A stretch of DNA of 64,000 nucleotides from Topomyia yanbarensis. Lineage: Eukaryota; Arthropoda; Insecta; Diptera; Culicidae. Positions 12,245 through 24,200 of the stretch are shown here, piece by piece. A program made the position numbers and the translations under genes. Below the pieces are notes generated by a model. It ran no database searches. It had not been told where the DNA came from and saw nothing but the letters and a program-made list of their open reading frames with translations. Within the stretch, counting starts at the first letter, position 1, and each line of letters opens with the position of its first letter. The stretch is from the NCBI RefSeq assembly GCF_030247195.1, contig NC_080671.1:66835412-66899411 (forward strand), written 5' to 3'.

Positions 12245-14717
12245 GACACATTCTTTCGTGACGTTACAACGATTTGACGATTCTTCATTCCATAGAAATG
12301 TTATAACGTTATCAAATGAACGCCTACATCAAAACTTATTACAGATTCGGAAAGTAGACAAAATTTCACTAAAGATTTAATAAACATAAACTGAATATAC
12401 TGGAAGAGGATTGTTTTATGATCGATAATGTAACGTGACGTTACAACGCGTCACAAATCAGAACTTTCAACGTATTATAAAAAAGTCAAAATATCTGCTC
12501 TATAAGATTTTTTATCAAGAACAAATCTTCTATGATGTATTCCTAAATAGCATACGAATAACTTGGTGTCATTAAATATATTTTTTATTGTTTTGTTTCT
12601 TATAAAGCGTCTTTTAACTTTCGTGACGTTACAACGCTCCTTTCTCAAAAAAGCGATATCTCATTGCGTTGTAACGTCACGAAAATCTTCAACTTTTCTA
12701 AAACTCTGTAAGTTACGCTGGTGCTATTGTTTTGAATAAAATTTTAAATATTTATCACATTTAGCCAATATTTAATGATAATTAACTCGAATAACAATAT
12801 GGGGTTGTTGAAAAATCACGATACAGTTTATTTTTTGATTGTAGCAGAAATAATTGATCAAACCAAGAAATTTTTTATTTCATATCTTGTTGTGGATAGA
12901 TTTGAGCCATTTGACACATTTATTTATTTGACACGGCTCAATATGGTAGTTTAACGGAGCCAAAATAGCAGCTTTTATCACATATTTCACAAACAAAAAT
13001 AAATTGGCAGTACTACTTTCTTTAATTTGGTAAGGAATCAGGTTCCCGATCCGAGTTTATAGCATGATATTTGTATTGTTGGGCTTAAGCAAGTGGATTT
13101 AAATGACAAAGCGAGCACAATTTAAGCGCCAGACAATCGACAATGCTAAGTACTCTGAAATATTGTACATATTATAGTTACAAAGATTCAGAGAAAAAGA
13201 ACACGTCACATCGCCGTGATGTTTCTAAAGAATGTGTTACATCCAATCGTCAATTCGACGGAATTTTAAATGTCTGCAAACATCAATAAACACTCCCTCA
13301 TCTATCTTTTTTGTGCTCATTTGAGATGAGCCAAAGCCTTTTTATCCTTACTCTAAGCAATTGAGACGATTTAGTGCGGTCACCCAGATAGGTCTCTGTA
13401 GACCCAATTATGTTTTTGCAACCTCCCGTAAATTCGGATAGATACCCGTCTGTATTAACGTCAGGCATTTCGATTATGTAGCTGCTTCGACGATGTATTT
13501 CGGCTTGTAACGGAAGAATTGGTTAGTTACTAACTGACGGCAAGTGCGACTACAAAAGAGGTTGCGGACAACCTTATAACGGGCGTCTCGTCGATGATGG
13601 CGAAGTGTGAAATGGTTGATTACTGTGACGAAAGATATAATCAGGGAACGCATTATTTTTCATGACTAAATACTAACTCGAGAACAAAGTTAAAAAATTA
13701 CATAGCATGTCCTGGAACACGTTGCTGTTAGCGTAATTGGATCGGAACGTGCCATATGACCGGGGCCGAGGAGAGTACAGTGTAGGTGAACTTTTAAATG
13801 AAATATAATGTGACGTTGCTCAATCGTATATTTAACATACCTTCTCTAGTGCATTCAAGTGTTGTTGATCAAATCTTACATAAAATTTCGTTTATTTTCT
13901 GAATCTATAATTAGGTTTGATGAAGGAGTTCATTTGAAAAAGTTATAAGAGATTTATAGAATGAAGGTTGGTCAAATCGTTGTAACGTCAAGAAAGAATG
14001 TGTCCATGGTGTATAACCCCTTAAGCACTTAAGGATATACATTCTGAAGTTATGAATATCCCGCTAGTATAATTTTCTGTTTACGAAACAACTTGAAAGT
14101 GTTTCAAAAACCATGCGAAGTAAAATTTGACACTATATCTGATAAATCATTCAAGCGGCTGATAAAAGTTGAATTACGTGACGTTACAACGCAAAGTGTA
14201 TTCTGTCGTAACTTAAGTTCTGCACATCCAATAAAAGAAATTGTAGGCTTTTTAGAAAAGTATTTTTGAATACAAAGAGAATCCGGAATGTAAATTTGAA
14301 CAAAATTTTAGTTTTTTAATAAAATTAAAACATAGGCATTTTTCGTGACGTTACAACGCAGAAACAATAAAGACTTCTACTAGTTCAAAAAGTATTAGTG
14401 GTCAAATCAAGAAAAAAATCTTTCTAGTTTTATTGTTCTACACTCAATAACGAACAAATTCCTTTAAACAGATTAAAATTTCAATAATAGTGTCATGAAA
14501 TAGAGCTTTTCTTAGAAGTCAATAATTCAGGAACCATTTTCCGTGAAATTCAACTTCATTCTCTATATATTTTTCAACTATTTGTCGAAATGCTAATAGT
14601 TGGATTACATAACTTTTCAATGGTTTAAACACTATCGAATCGAGGAAAAAATATTGTGATACCATAATAAGACAAAACAAAAACGTCCTTCTGGTGGACA
14701 AGCCCGCGGAATGTGTC
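12245..14717. mobile_element. Unclassified DNA element inserted in BEL pol (TIR GACACATTC, TSD TAAT)
   Basis: The insertion is bounded by GACACATTC inverted repeats (12245-12253 and 14709-14717) and by the 4-bp duplication TAAT at 12241-12244 and 14718-14721. The two pol frames line up exactly on either side once one TAAT is discounted, so both edges are precise. The AT-rich interior (2473 bp) has no transposase frame. It carries many copies of GTGACGTTACAACG. A 34-bp inverted copy of the left terminus also lies inside at about 13971-14003, so 12245-14003 could be an element in its own right or the product of an internal rearrangement. The superfamily is unknown. Confidence 0.85.
12254..14361. 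repeat. Dispersed GTGACGTTACAACG motif array within the insertion
   Basis: Exact or near-exact copies begin near 12258, 12435, 12623, 14178 and 14346 (plus strand) and near 12667 and 13980 (minus strand), with a weak one near 13811. Spacing is irregular, so this is not a tandem repeat. Such subterminal short repeats usually act as transposase-binding sites. The core TGACGTTA also resembles a CRE half-site, but that may be coincidence. Confidence 0.8.
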
Positions 14718-16746
14718 TAATATATCCTTGAGCTAGGTAGTCGTTCATCTTTGAGGTCAATGCTCGAGATAACTCGTGATCCTTGAACATTCGTCTATCG
14801 AGGCATTCCCAGCGCCTTAGCGCCATTTGCTCGCTGTCTGGAAGCCTCACGTTGTCGTATCGCCACAAAAGGCCGGACTCATATCGTTCACTCGTGCGTT
14901 TGGTTAAGGACTGCAAAAGCTCATTCGCCCTTTGGTCGTCTTTGGATAGCAGCAGTTTATTTGGCTTACTGATTCCGAGACTTTCCATTGAGAAGTACTG
15001 CTTCATGGCCTCGTGTAGATCCTCGTTGGATTGGTTGTCACATTGACATCGCTGGACACTGTGATGATTTAGTTGGCTGTATGAATTCACATCCCTGGAG
15101 CAACACCCGTAAACCATCCATCCTAACCGAGTCTTGACTGCTATAGGCTCGCTCGGCTTACCTTCTCGACATTTCGTTACGTTGCCCAGTATTGCATGAT
15201 CCAGCCCAATCAGAAGACGTGGGCTTACTTCTTCGTATGACTCAAGCGGTAGACCTCCCAGATAACGATATTTTTCTCGCATCTCTGGTACTAGTAGCGT
15301 CTGAGAACGGAGCTGCAGGTTTCCGACAGTATGCACTTCGGACAGCGGAAATTTCTTACGGGGATTAGCTACGCTCGAAATTTGGAAACTAACTTTTTGA
15401 GATAGATCCTCCGTTCTTGTAGTGCCTCCAGTCCATCGCAGGCATAGGGATTTCAGGGGTCCTTGCACCCCTAACTCGTCGGCCAAACTTTGCTCCATCA
15501 GCGTGAGTTCTGATCCATCGTCCAAAAAGGCGTAAGTTCGAAGCGTCTTTGATGGACCGTGAAGGAGGACTGGGACTATTCTTAGTAAAATTTCAGACTG
15601 TCCCAGGTGGACGTTGCAGCTGGTATTATTACGTTGATTTCCTCTTACTGGTGGCGGAATTGTCATCGAAGTAGGAGATGGACGCGTGGATTGCCTTCCT
15701 TCACAGTGTAGAAGAGGATGGTGCCGGTAGGAGCACCCGTCAGTACCGCACTCCTTATTGTGTTTGCATGGGCCCTTGTGCTTTCTTAAGTATTTTCGAC
15801 ACAGGCTGAACTCTCGTATTACCGCCCATTTAGAGTCGTAACTAAGCTCCTTGAACCGTCTACACTGGGCTAAGGTTGGACAACTTCCCTTGCAACCGAG
15901 GCATTCTTTGTCAATTTTATTTGAAGCGAGTGGTTTGTTTTTTACTTGACCAAACTCTGGTTTTCTTACTGATTGAAGATTCTCTTCTGAATGAAAATTC
16001 AAGTATCCATCTCTCTTGGTCATTCTAACGAGGTCGCTGGCTGCGGAAATCGAAACGGCACAGGCGTCTTCTGCAACGAAGCGTAACCACGAGCTGAAGT
16101 CCAGAAGGTTAGGAGTAGGGTTATTACGAGAGTTTTTTGCCCAATCCAGCTTTAGGGTTGGTGGTAGCCTTTCTACCAGTTCGTACCTCAATGATGCGTT
16201 GTACATAAAATCTCTTATTTCACAAGCCTCGACTGTCGCCACGAGATTCTCTACGCTTAGCGCAAATTGAATTACAGTATCCAGTCTTTCAATGCTTGGG
16301 GGTGGTAGTGAACGCACTTTCCTGACGATTGCCTGAATAATTGACTCCGGTCGTCCGTATAGCATCTTGAGGGTTGACATAACCCCTTGCACGTTTGATG
16401 GATGGAGTAGACGGCATTTTACAGCTTCCAAAGCTTTGTTTTTGAGGCATTTACGCAGCCGCAGCATATTTTCCTCATCTGAAAATCCACAGAGCTGGGT
16501 AGACGAGTTGAAGATCGAGAGGAAAAGAGGCCAGTCTTCTGGATTTCCACCAAAATCCGGCAGATCCTTCGATACGGCTTGCCTAGCGGCTAGCTGACTT
16601 CGATTCAGCGGGCACACAGTTTCTACCCCTTCGTTTTCCATGGTGTAGTCTATGATTCTCGGCAGCGACTGACGAACCGGAGTAGATCCTTGTCTGGGTA
16701 TGAAGTTCAACCCACCAGCAAACGTTCCAGTTTCCCCTCGATTCAT
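14718..16746 (-). pseudogene. BEL ORF2 5' part: gag, zinc knuckle, protease, start of reverse transcriptase
   Basis: It starts at ATG 16746 and is open into the insertion at 14717. In order: a DUF1759/gag-like region (about residues 50-210, DLPDFGGNPEDWPLFLSIFN), a Cys/His cluster (CLGCKGSCPTLAQC ... CKHNKECGTDGCSYRHH), a DUF1758-type retropepsin with catalytic AFLDDGSELTLMEQSLADEL, and the N-terminal part of the reverse transcriptase (SGLLWRYDNVRLPDSEQMAL). The frame then runs about 28 codons into the inserted DNA before stopping at 14632. The start codon overlaps the ORF1 stop as ATGA, suggesting reinitiation or a frameshift for expression. Apart from the insertion this part is intact. Confidence 0.9.
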
Positions 16747-17927
16747 GGGATAAGAACTTGCCTCAAGACGAGCATCTTGTAGTCGTTGCGATCGCTGAAA
16801 TTTGGAGACGGAGCCTCTCGTTGATGCAGAGAAGGAATTCCTTGGTCAAAGGTTCTACTCAGGATTACAGGAGCCCCAGACGCTACGCCAGTATCTGGTC
16901 GTGTGCTGCCAAACGTTACTCGTGGCTCTGCATTATTTCTCGAGTTCACACTGACGTAATCCTGTTGTTTACTCCGACGATCAATTGCCATCTGCAAGTT
17001 AACTCGAGCTGGGAGTGCGTTGTCAGTAGATCTTTCCTGTAGGCGCTTTTGACGTTCGTGGAGGAGACTCGGTACAGGATCGTCTTCGGGATATAAATCG
17101 ACGAGACCGGAGTCTTCGCCATAGTTTTCCGTACCTTCCATCCACTGCTGTACCTTCGACACATTTTCTACCAACGATTCTATCTCGCTTGCTGCAGACG
17201 AACCCTCACTCTCTAGCTCGTGCAGCAGGTTGTACTTTTGTTCCAGGTATTTCATCTGGTATGCTCTTTCCTCTTCGAGTTTTGCAAGCTGTAGCTTAAT
17301 TTTTCCCTTCGTCTCGCTACGCCTACTTGTAAAACATGATGATTTAGCCGAAATTTCATCGTTGGTCCGTGAATTTTGCTTCCTTTGGGTGATTTCTCGC
17401 AACGCGGAATCACTGACTGGTTTACTGGTCGTGCTGGTAGTCGTTTCTGCCACGTATGCACAACCGGGGCACAACCAACTTACTTCAGCGACTGAATCAC
17501 CCACATCAACGCAGCAGAAATGGTACCACGTGTCGCATTTGTCGCACTGAACCATTCCGTCTTTGTCGGGCTCGTTGCATAACCCACAGCTACCAGCTTT
17601 ATTCGCAACCTTTCCAATAGGTTTTAAATCAGTAGTCTTGGGTATTGCTCCTTTATTCTCGTTCCCTGTTCCGGCGGCTTGTTGCTTAGGGCAGGTAACT
17701 GCGACCGTTGAATGACTCCCATTGCCGGGCTGGATTACCTGTTGCGGTACTGCGTTCACCTGAACTATAGGATTAGGTTGAGCGGCATTCTCCAATTGTC
17801 TTATCATCTCCGGTTTAACTGATTCCACCGAATGGTTCGCATTATTCGGGCCCGCACCTCTAACATGGGTCGAACTACCCTTTGCCCGTCGCTTCTGGGA
17901 CCTGTCTTTTGACTGTCGACTTGCCAT
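16743..17927 (-). CDS. BEL ORF1: PHD-finger protein (gag N-terminal part)
   Basis: 394 codons, beginning 32 nt after the 5' LTR. The N-terminus is basic and low-complexity. A PHD zinc finger follows at about residues 114-156: C114-x2-C117, C128-x2-C131, H136, C139, then WLC153-x2-C156 (pattern C4HC3). Next come a charged, probably coiled-coil stretch (about 205-245: KLEEERAYQMKYLEQKYNLL) and a polar C-terminus. PHD fingers usually read histone H3 tails, so a role in chromatin targeting of the particle or integration complex is possible but not shown. The frame is undamaged. The TGA stop overlaps the ORF2 ATG (16746-16743). Confidence 0.88.
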   Translation of the reverse strand: MASRQSKDRSQKRRAKGSSTHVRGAGPNNANHSVESVKPEMIRQLENAAQPNPIVQVNAVPQQVIQPGNGSHSTVAVTCPKQQAAGTGNENKGAIPKTTDLKPIGKVANKAGSCGLCNEPDKDGMVQCDKCDTWYHFCCVDVGDSVAEVSWLCPGCAYVAETTTSTTSKPVSDSALREITQRKQNSRTNDEISAKSSCFTSRRSETKGKIKLQLAKLEEERAYQMKYLEQKYNLLHELESEGSSAASEIESLVENVSKVQQWMEGTENYGEDSGLVDLYPEDDPVPSLLHERQKRLQERSTDNALPARVNLQMAIDRRSKQQDYVSVNSRNNAEPRVTFGSTRPDTGVASGAPVILSRTFDQGIPSLHQREAPSPNFSDRNDYKMLVLRQVLIP

Positions 17928-17958
17928 TCTTCAGATCAATACAGAATTTTGTAAATTT

Positions 17959-19001
<1,043 letters not shown>

Positions 19002-19817
19002 CATATATTGATCAATATATTGATGGATTGATATATATCTTCAAATTATGGATTCTGTAGAATTTAAATAGGATTGATGGATTGAAGCAGTCTTGTCTAT
19101 ATTTATTGACAATATTTCTGTCTCGTGTAGGGCCCGCTTAAAAAACGTGTTCGTCATTTTTTGAATGACTTGAAACGGAACGTTTGGAGCTACCTCAAAT
19201 ATTGTTCATCAAGATCGTCTTTCCACATAATAGATCGAGTTAACTAATATCGAATGAAAGGCAGTTACCACATCTAAACCACAATAGTTTAAAAATTCGG
19301 ACCAAGACCATTTCTTCGGCGAGGAGATAAATGGAGATTATTCTTCCGGCTCGTGTTGGAATATACAGTGAAAGGATTTTTCTTTCAACGATTCAAATCA
19401 ATATCAGAAAACGTCAATGTACAAATATATAGGTATACAACAAATTCATATATTTATATAAACTAATTATTTACAAAAGTCATACAATAAGCACTCTCAC
19501 TTATCCGTTCAATTCTTGACTTAGATAGGCACCAGCAACTTGTGAATAGAAACAAAACCAAAGTTTAGTAATTAATTTGTACCTTCAAGGTCGGCTTTTC
19601 AAACTTAATCGTAAACACATACAAAATGCTGTTGAACCAAAACTTTCCGTTACCCTATAGCTGTTAAAACAACGAAAATGGTTGATATGCCTTACAATCT
19701 AAGCACGAATATCCTTTGCTCTACAACAAGCTGAATATTTCATTTACTTCACTATTATCACTAGGCTCAGCCGTGTCACTGTACAAATTAATAAGGATGC
19801 AACTACTGTGGCAAAGT
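19002..19817 (-). other. 3' flank and presumed 3' UTR of PNUTS
   Basis: Lies between the BEL target duplication (CATAT 19002-19006) and the PNUTS stop codon. It is AT-rich with no frame of interest. AATAAA on the minus strand at 19102-19107 would give a 3' UTR of about 0.7 kb. No CCCH zinc-finger exon is visible here. Confidence 0.5.
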
Positions 19818-21290
19818 TTACCATTTTCTGCCTCCACGATGGCTGTTATGGTTTCCTCTATTCTGTAACCAAGGGGGTCGGTAATTACCACCTCGAGGAC
19901 CTCCTCGATCATTGTCTCGATTGTTGTTCCAGTTGCCTCCTCCACCACGACCGCCGAATCCACTACCGCGATTGTTATGAAAGTTTGGTTGGTGCGATGG
20001 TGGAGGACCACGATTATTGTTATTATTTCCATTGTTGAACCAGGCTGGCGGTGGTGGCGGTCCATTCCGGAAGGTATCATCATCTAAGTCATGCATGTGC
20101 TGCATGGGCATAGGTCCTCTTACGAAATTATTTTGGAACATATTAGGATGAGGAACGGGCCCTGGCGAATGATTGGGTGGAATACTCATTTGACGCATCA
20201 TGTTAGGGCCACCGAGTCCATTATGAGGGCCATTATTTGGACCGCTAGGGTGCATTCCTTGGGGCATCCTACCAGGAGGAAACATTCCTGGCATAGAACC
20301 TGGATTTGATCCTGGTAAATCCCAGTTACCGGTACCGCCAAATTGCGGGAAGTCATGATCTGTACCGGGGAAAAAGGGCGAATTGAAACCAGCCGATTCG
20401 TGAGGAGGGGTGGATTTTGGTTCCGGCCAAGGCATGGTGGTAAAATCGTTTACCGAGTCTGGATTGCCGGTAACATCTTCCATCGGAATGTGCGCTGGTT
20501 GTGAAAGGGAATACACCTCAACATCTGGTTCAGCTGGTGAATCAGGAATCATATGGCGATTGAAGTACAAAGCTTGCAGCACGTTGCGTTCACGATCTCG
20601 CTGAATACGTTTCTCTTGACTGTTGACGCCTTCTGGATGAGGTGGAATGTTGTCAACTGGTATCAAAGGCAACCACGGTATCCTTTCAGTCATGGCATCA
20701 TCCGCGTGAAGCTTACGCGACAGAATGTAGTTTTCGCGTTCGTCACATCGTTCCATGTTTTTAAGATCCGAGAAAGTTTTCGTTACGTTGCAGCGTTCAG
20801 TAACGTCCAGTTCGAAGTAACGAATTTCCTCGAGATCATCCTGAGCCTTCCACTTGAGCTGTTTCTTCGGCCCTTTGCGGCGATGAATGACTAACACTCC
20901 AGGCGGACCATCCGGACCACAACCTGGGCCCGGTGGCTTTTTAACAGCGATGTTCTGTGCATTTTGGTCCTCTCCGGCCTGAGCCATTTTCTTCTCCAAA
21001 TCGTCATCGACCGCGTCGATCAAATTACACTTGTCGTCAATTTCTACATCATCGTTCAGTTCCGATTTCAACCGTTTCGGTTTTTTTATCACCTCGTCGT
21101 CATCCTCCTCCGGTTCAGCTGGTGTTTCAAGAGATTCTTCCTTCTTAATTTCGACATCTTCGCTAGGTGTGTCGGCAGTTTTCTTATCCTGTTCTTCAAG
21201 TCCCTTCTTTTCTTGGCCATTCTCGTCTGCGTCGACCAAAGTGTCGCGATAAAAGGACATTGGTGCCGCTACTACCTTGGCGGGAGATGC
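19818..21290 (-). CDS. Pnuts: PNUTS last coding exon (PP1-docking motif, RGG-rich tail)
   Basis: About 490 codons ending at TAA 19818-19820. The KQLKW docking motif is at 20850-20864, directly followed by RYFELD and a conserved stretch NPDSVNDFTTMPWPEP further on. The C-terminal 190 residues are Pro/Met/Gly/Asn-rich with RGG-type repeats (GGRGGGGNWNNN), the kind of sequence that binds RNA or mediates condensates. The reading frame is open upstream only to a TAG at 21297-21299, and it is offset from exon 5 although no good intron lies between, so the left boundary is approximate. Confidence 0.9.
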   Translation of the reverse strand, partial: ASPAKVVAAPMSFYRDTLVDADENGQEKKGLEEQDKKTADTPSEDVEIKKEESLETPAEPEEDDDEVIKKPKRLKSELNDDVEIDDKCNLIDAVDDDLEKKMAQAGEDQNAQNIAVKKPPGPGCGPDGPPGVLVIHRRKGPKKQLKWKAQDDLEEIRYFELDVTERCNVTKTFSDLKNMERCDERENYILSRKLHADDAMTERIPWLPLIPVDNIPPHPEGVNSQEKRIQRDRERNVLQALYFNRHMIPDSPAEPDVEVYSLSQPAHIPMEDVTGNPDSVNDFTTMPWPEPKSTPPHESAGFNSPFFPGTDHDFPQFGGTGNWDLPGSNPGSMPGMFPPGRMPQGMHPSGPNNGPHNGLGGPNMMRQMSIPPNHSPGPVPHPNMFQNNFVRGPMPMQHMHDLDDDTFRNGPPPPPAWFNNGNNNNNRGPPPSHQPNFHNNRGSGFGGRGGGGNWNNNRDNDRGGPRGGNYRPPWLQNRGNHNSHRGGRKW

Positions 21291-24200
21291 GGGATCTGAC
21301 TAGCTGCAGTGACATCGGACGGTGGCGTGACGACATTCGGCAGTTTCGACTTGGTAGGACTTGCTAATTTTTCAGTCGTTGGACTCGTCGGCGGGGAAGG
21401 AACAGTTTTTTCGGGCGAAGCAGCTTTATTGGTGGACGCCTTTTCTGTTGTAGCAGCAGTAACAGCCGCTGGTTTGTCGGTGGTGGTAGGTTTGGCTGTT
21501 CCCTCGGAACCACTGTGCCTTCGTTTACGTTTTTTAACGTCTTTTTTCAGCGTAGCGGAGAGGGCATCCATGAACATGTCCGATTCTACCAGTGACGCTG
21601 TGGAGGAGAGGAATAGAATAAACGGATGAGTATGAGTGTCAAGCAAATTGAATCTCTGAGAGAAAAAAAAAATTATAGGCGATTGTGCATTCCAACAGCA
21701 TATCAGGCGTGATGAAGATAGTTTTCGGGCGATCGACGTATACTGTGAATGAAATGAATAAAATTTTGGGAACTAAGTTTTACAAATTGTTTGAATACAT
21801 TCGAACAGCTCCTAACTAAATTTGGCATAATCGATCAGAAGGACTGCGTTTGATTTTCATTACTTTTTGTTAATAAAGCATGGATGTAGAGAAGCATATG
21901 GTTATTGGCATATTACATTGGACAAGGGAACGTTATGAATAGAAGCTATCAAATTATTCCCATGCTAGAAGAACCTGGACTTTAGGCCAACAAATATGTT
22001 TGAAGAATTTACTGGTCTTTTTTTAAATGAAGCTAGGAATCACCATTGCAGTCGAGGGTCCTGTTGATGTGATGCCATACACACACATGTGAAAACTGAT
22101 TAGTATTCCTAGGTCATTGACCTACATACATCATTAAAGTGTAAAGAATTTAATGTGCATGGTTTTGTTAACTTTCTTTCTAGTCACTGACTGTACGAGT
22201 AAGTTCCTGACAACGAGAAATGAGTTTCTATTTACAAATTATGGGACGAGACGTAATAATTTGATTCGGGATGTGGGATAAGTAAAACAATGTGATATGC
22301 GTTTTAAGCTTTATTGATCAATAATAATGCGCATTACACACACTTGACACTTGATACAAAGCTTATTCTCCCGTACCTACAAAGTCTATGTTTGGACGAG
22401 CTGATCAAGTTACCTTAAGTATACGGGGACTAGAATTCGGTGTATTTTGACTTTAATATCTAACCTTTTCCTAATTTCTATGGATTTAGGAATCATATGA
22501 ATCTTCTTCTTTCTATATATTGGGCAACCGCATTGTTTTAAACACGTTAGTTTTGGCAGATGTTCAATAGATAGTTTATTGCCTAAGCCATTTTTTTACC
22601 TTTATAAGGACTGACATTTTCCGTTTTTTGATTTGGTAAAATACAATAAAATCGTACATATAACAGATATAACAGTCTTTACAGCGCGGTTTTTATTGCC
22701 ATTCGTTTTCCGCGGATTTTAAAGCCAATTGTAAACCGTCTATTAGTAACAAATCCTCCGCGTGTGAACTGCTTGAATTAATATTGAGTAAGGCTTCATT
22801 TCAAGGTACAAGTATCACTATAAGCATTATGATTTTTTCAAATAACGAATGGATAAACTTCGTTTTCAACGTAGATTCTTCAGATTCTGTATATTTTGAG
22901 TCCCGTGCGAAAACATAATCTGTATCAAGCAATCTTTTTTCTGTGTTGCTTGTAGTGTTAACATGATAAATAGAGATCGGTTAAACCAAAGGAAAGAATA
23001 CAAAAAAGTTAGTTGTCCCATTCGTGAAGCTTTCAAATATGGCTACCCTCTAACATAGATATCAATTGAGGACAGCTCAACCAAAAGAAAACAAATAAGA
23101 AATTTATGAAACCATTAGTTGTCTCAAATATATTTTTAAATAGGATCACCATCTGATATATAGGTATTGAATTGGGATTAATACAAATGTAACAAGCATA
23201 ATTCTATTACTAAAAATGCCATGCTTCCGTATCTGGGCCTTAGTGGAATATTGAAGTGATTCCATTGCTTTCATTGTACGAGAAAGGCAAAACATTCAGT
23301 AAATTTCACCCCTATTAATAATTAAAAGGTAAACTTGTACCACCACTCCTGGTTGCTACTCCGTTGTTGATCGGGACTCGCTGAAATTGCTCAGGGAATC
23401 AATAGATGAAAATGCCGAGGCGAAACAAATCATCATTCAATGTACAATTGATCATGGTTCGGAATGCCCGGAATATTTGCCTTAATAGATGGTATACATT
23501 GATTACCGAAATGTTCCCAACACGCCAGGAAAAAGAAGTTCAAATCTTCGATAATCAAGTACAGTTTTTGAATATCTACCTCTTTGGAAGATAGGGCACA
23601 ATATAAAACTGAAGCTTTATTAATTTTCCTAGCATGCGGTTATGTAAAAATTAAAAAAGCGATTTTTCGCATATACAGTGATAACCCGTTTTTATCAACC
23701 CCGTAGCGCTAAAATACCTTTTAGGCTGACAAAATGGGGACATATTTTTCTCTTTATTATAAATGAAGCTGATAAATGACACAGGTACCCTCATAACCCT
23801 TTACGATTTCGTATAAATTTTCCTTAAGTCTTCCAGCGCAAAATTTATGAAAATATTTTTCCATATTTTTCAACTATTAAATAAGAAAAATATGATCAGA
23901 AAAAGATTTACCGGAATTTGTCGAATTTTCATGTAGAGCTGACAAAATCAGGGACAGACAGAATCGAGTGCTGATGAAACCATGTGATCAGGCACTGCAT
24001 TTATAAGCAAAATATTACGGACAATTCACCACCTTGACCATAAAAACTCAAATTTTCATAGGGATATTTACTATCATTCACACATTTTTTTCAAATAAAT
24101 GAAACGCACAATTTCACCGGATAAATAAATCCACCGAAGGGTTAGGGACTTTTATGGTATCTTTTTTGAGCTCGCTACCTTGCAAGCGCTCATAATAATT

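Noticed and set aside
21309..21629. 106-codon plus-strand frame
   Set aside because: Antisense of PNUTS exon 5; no homology of its own.
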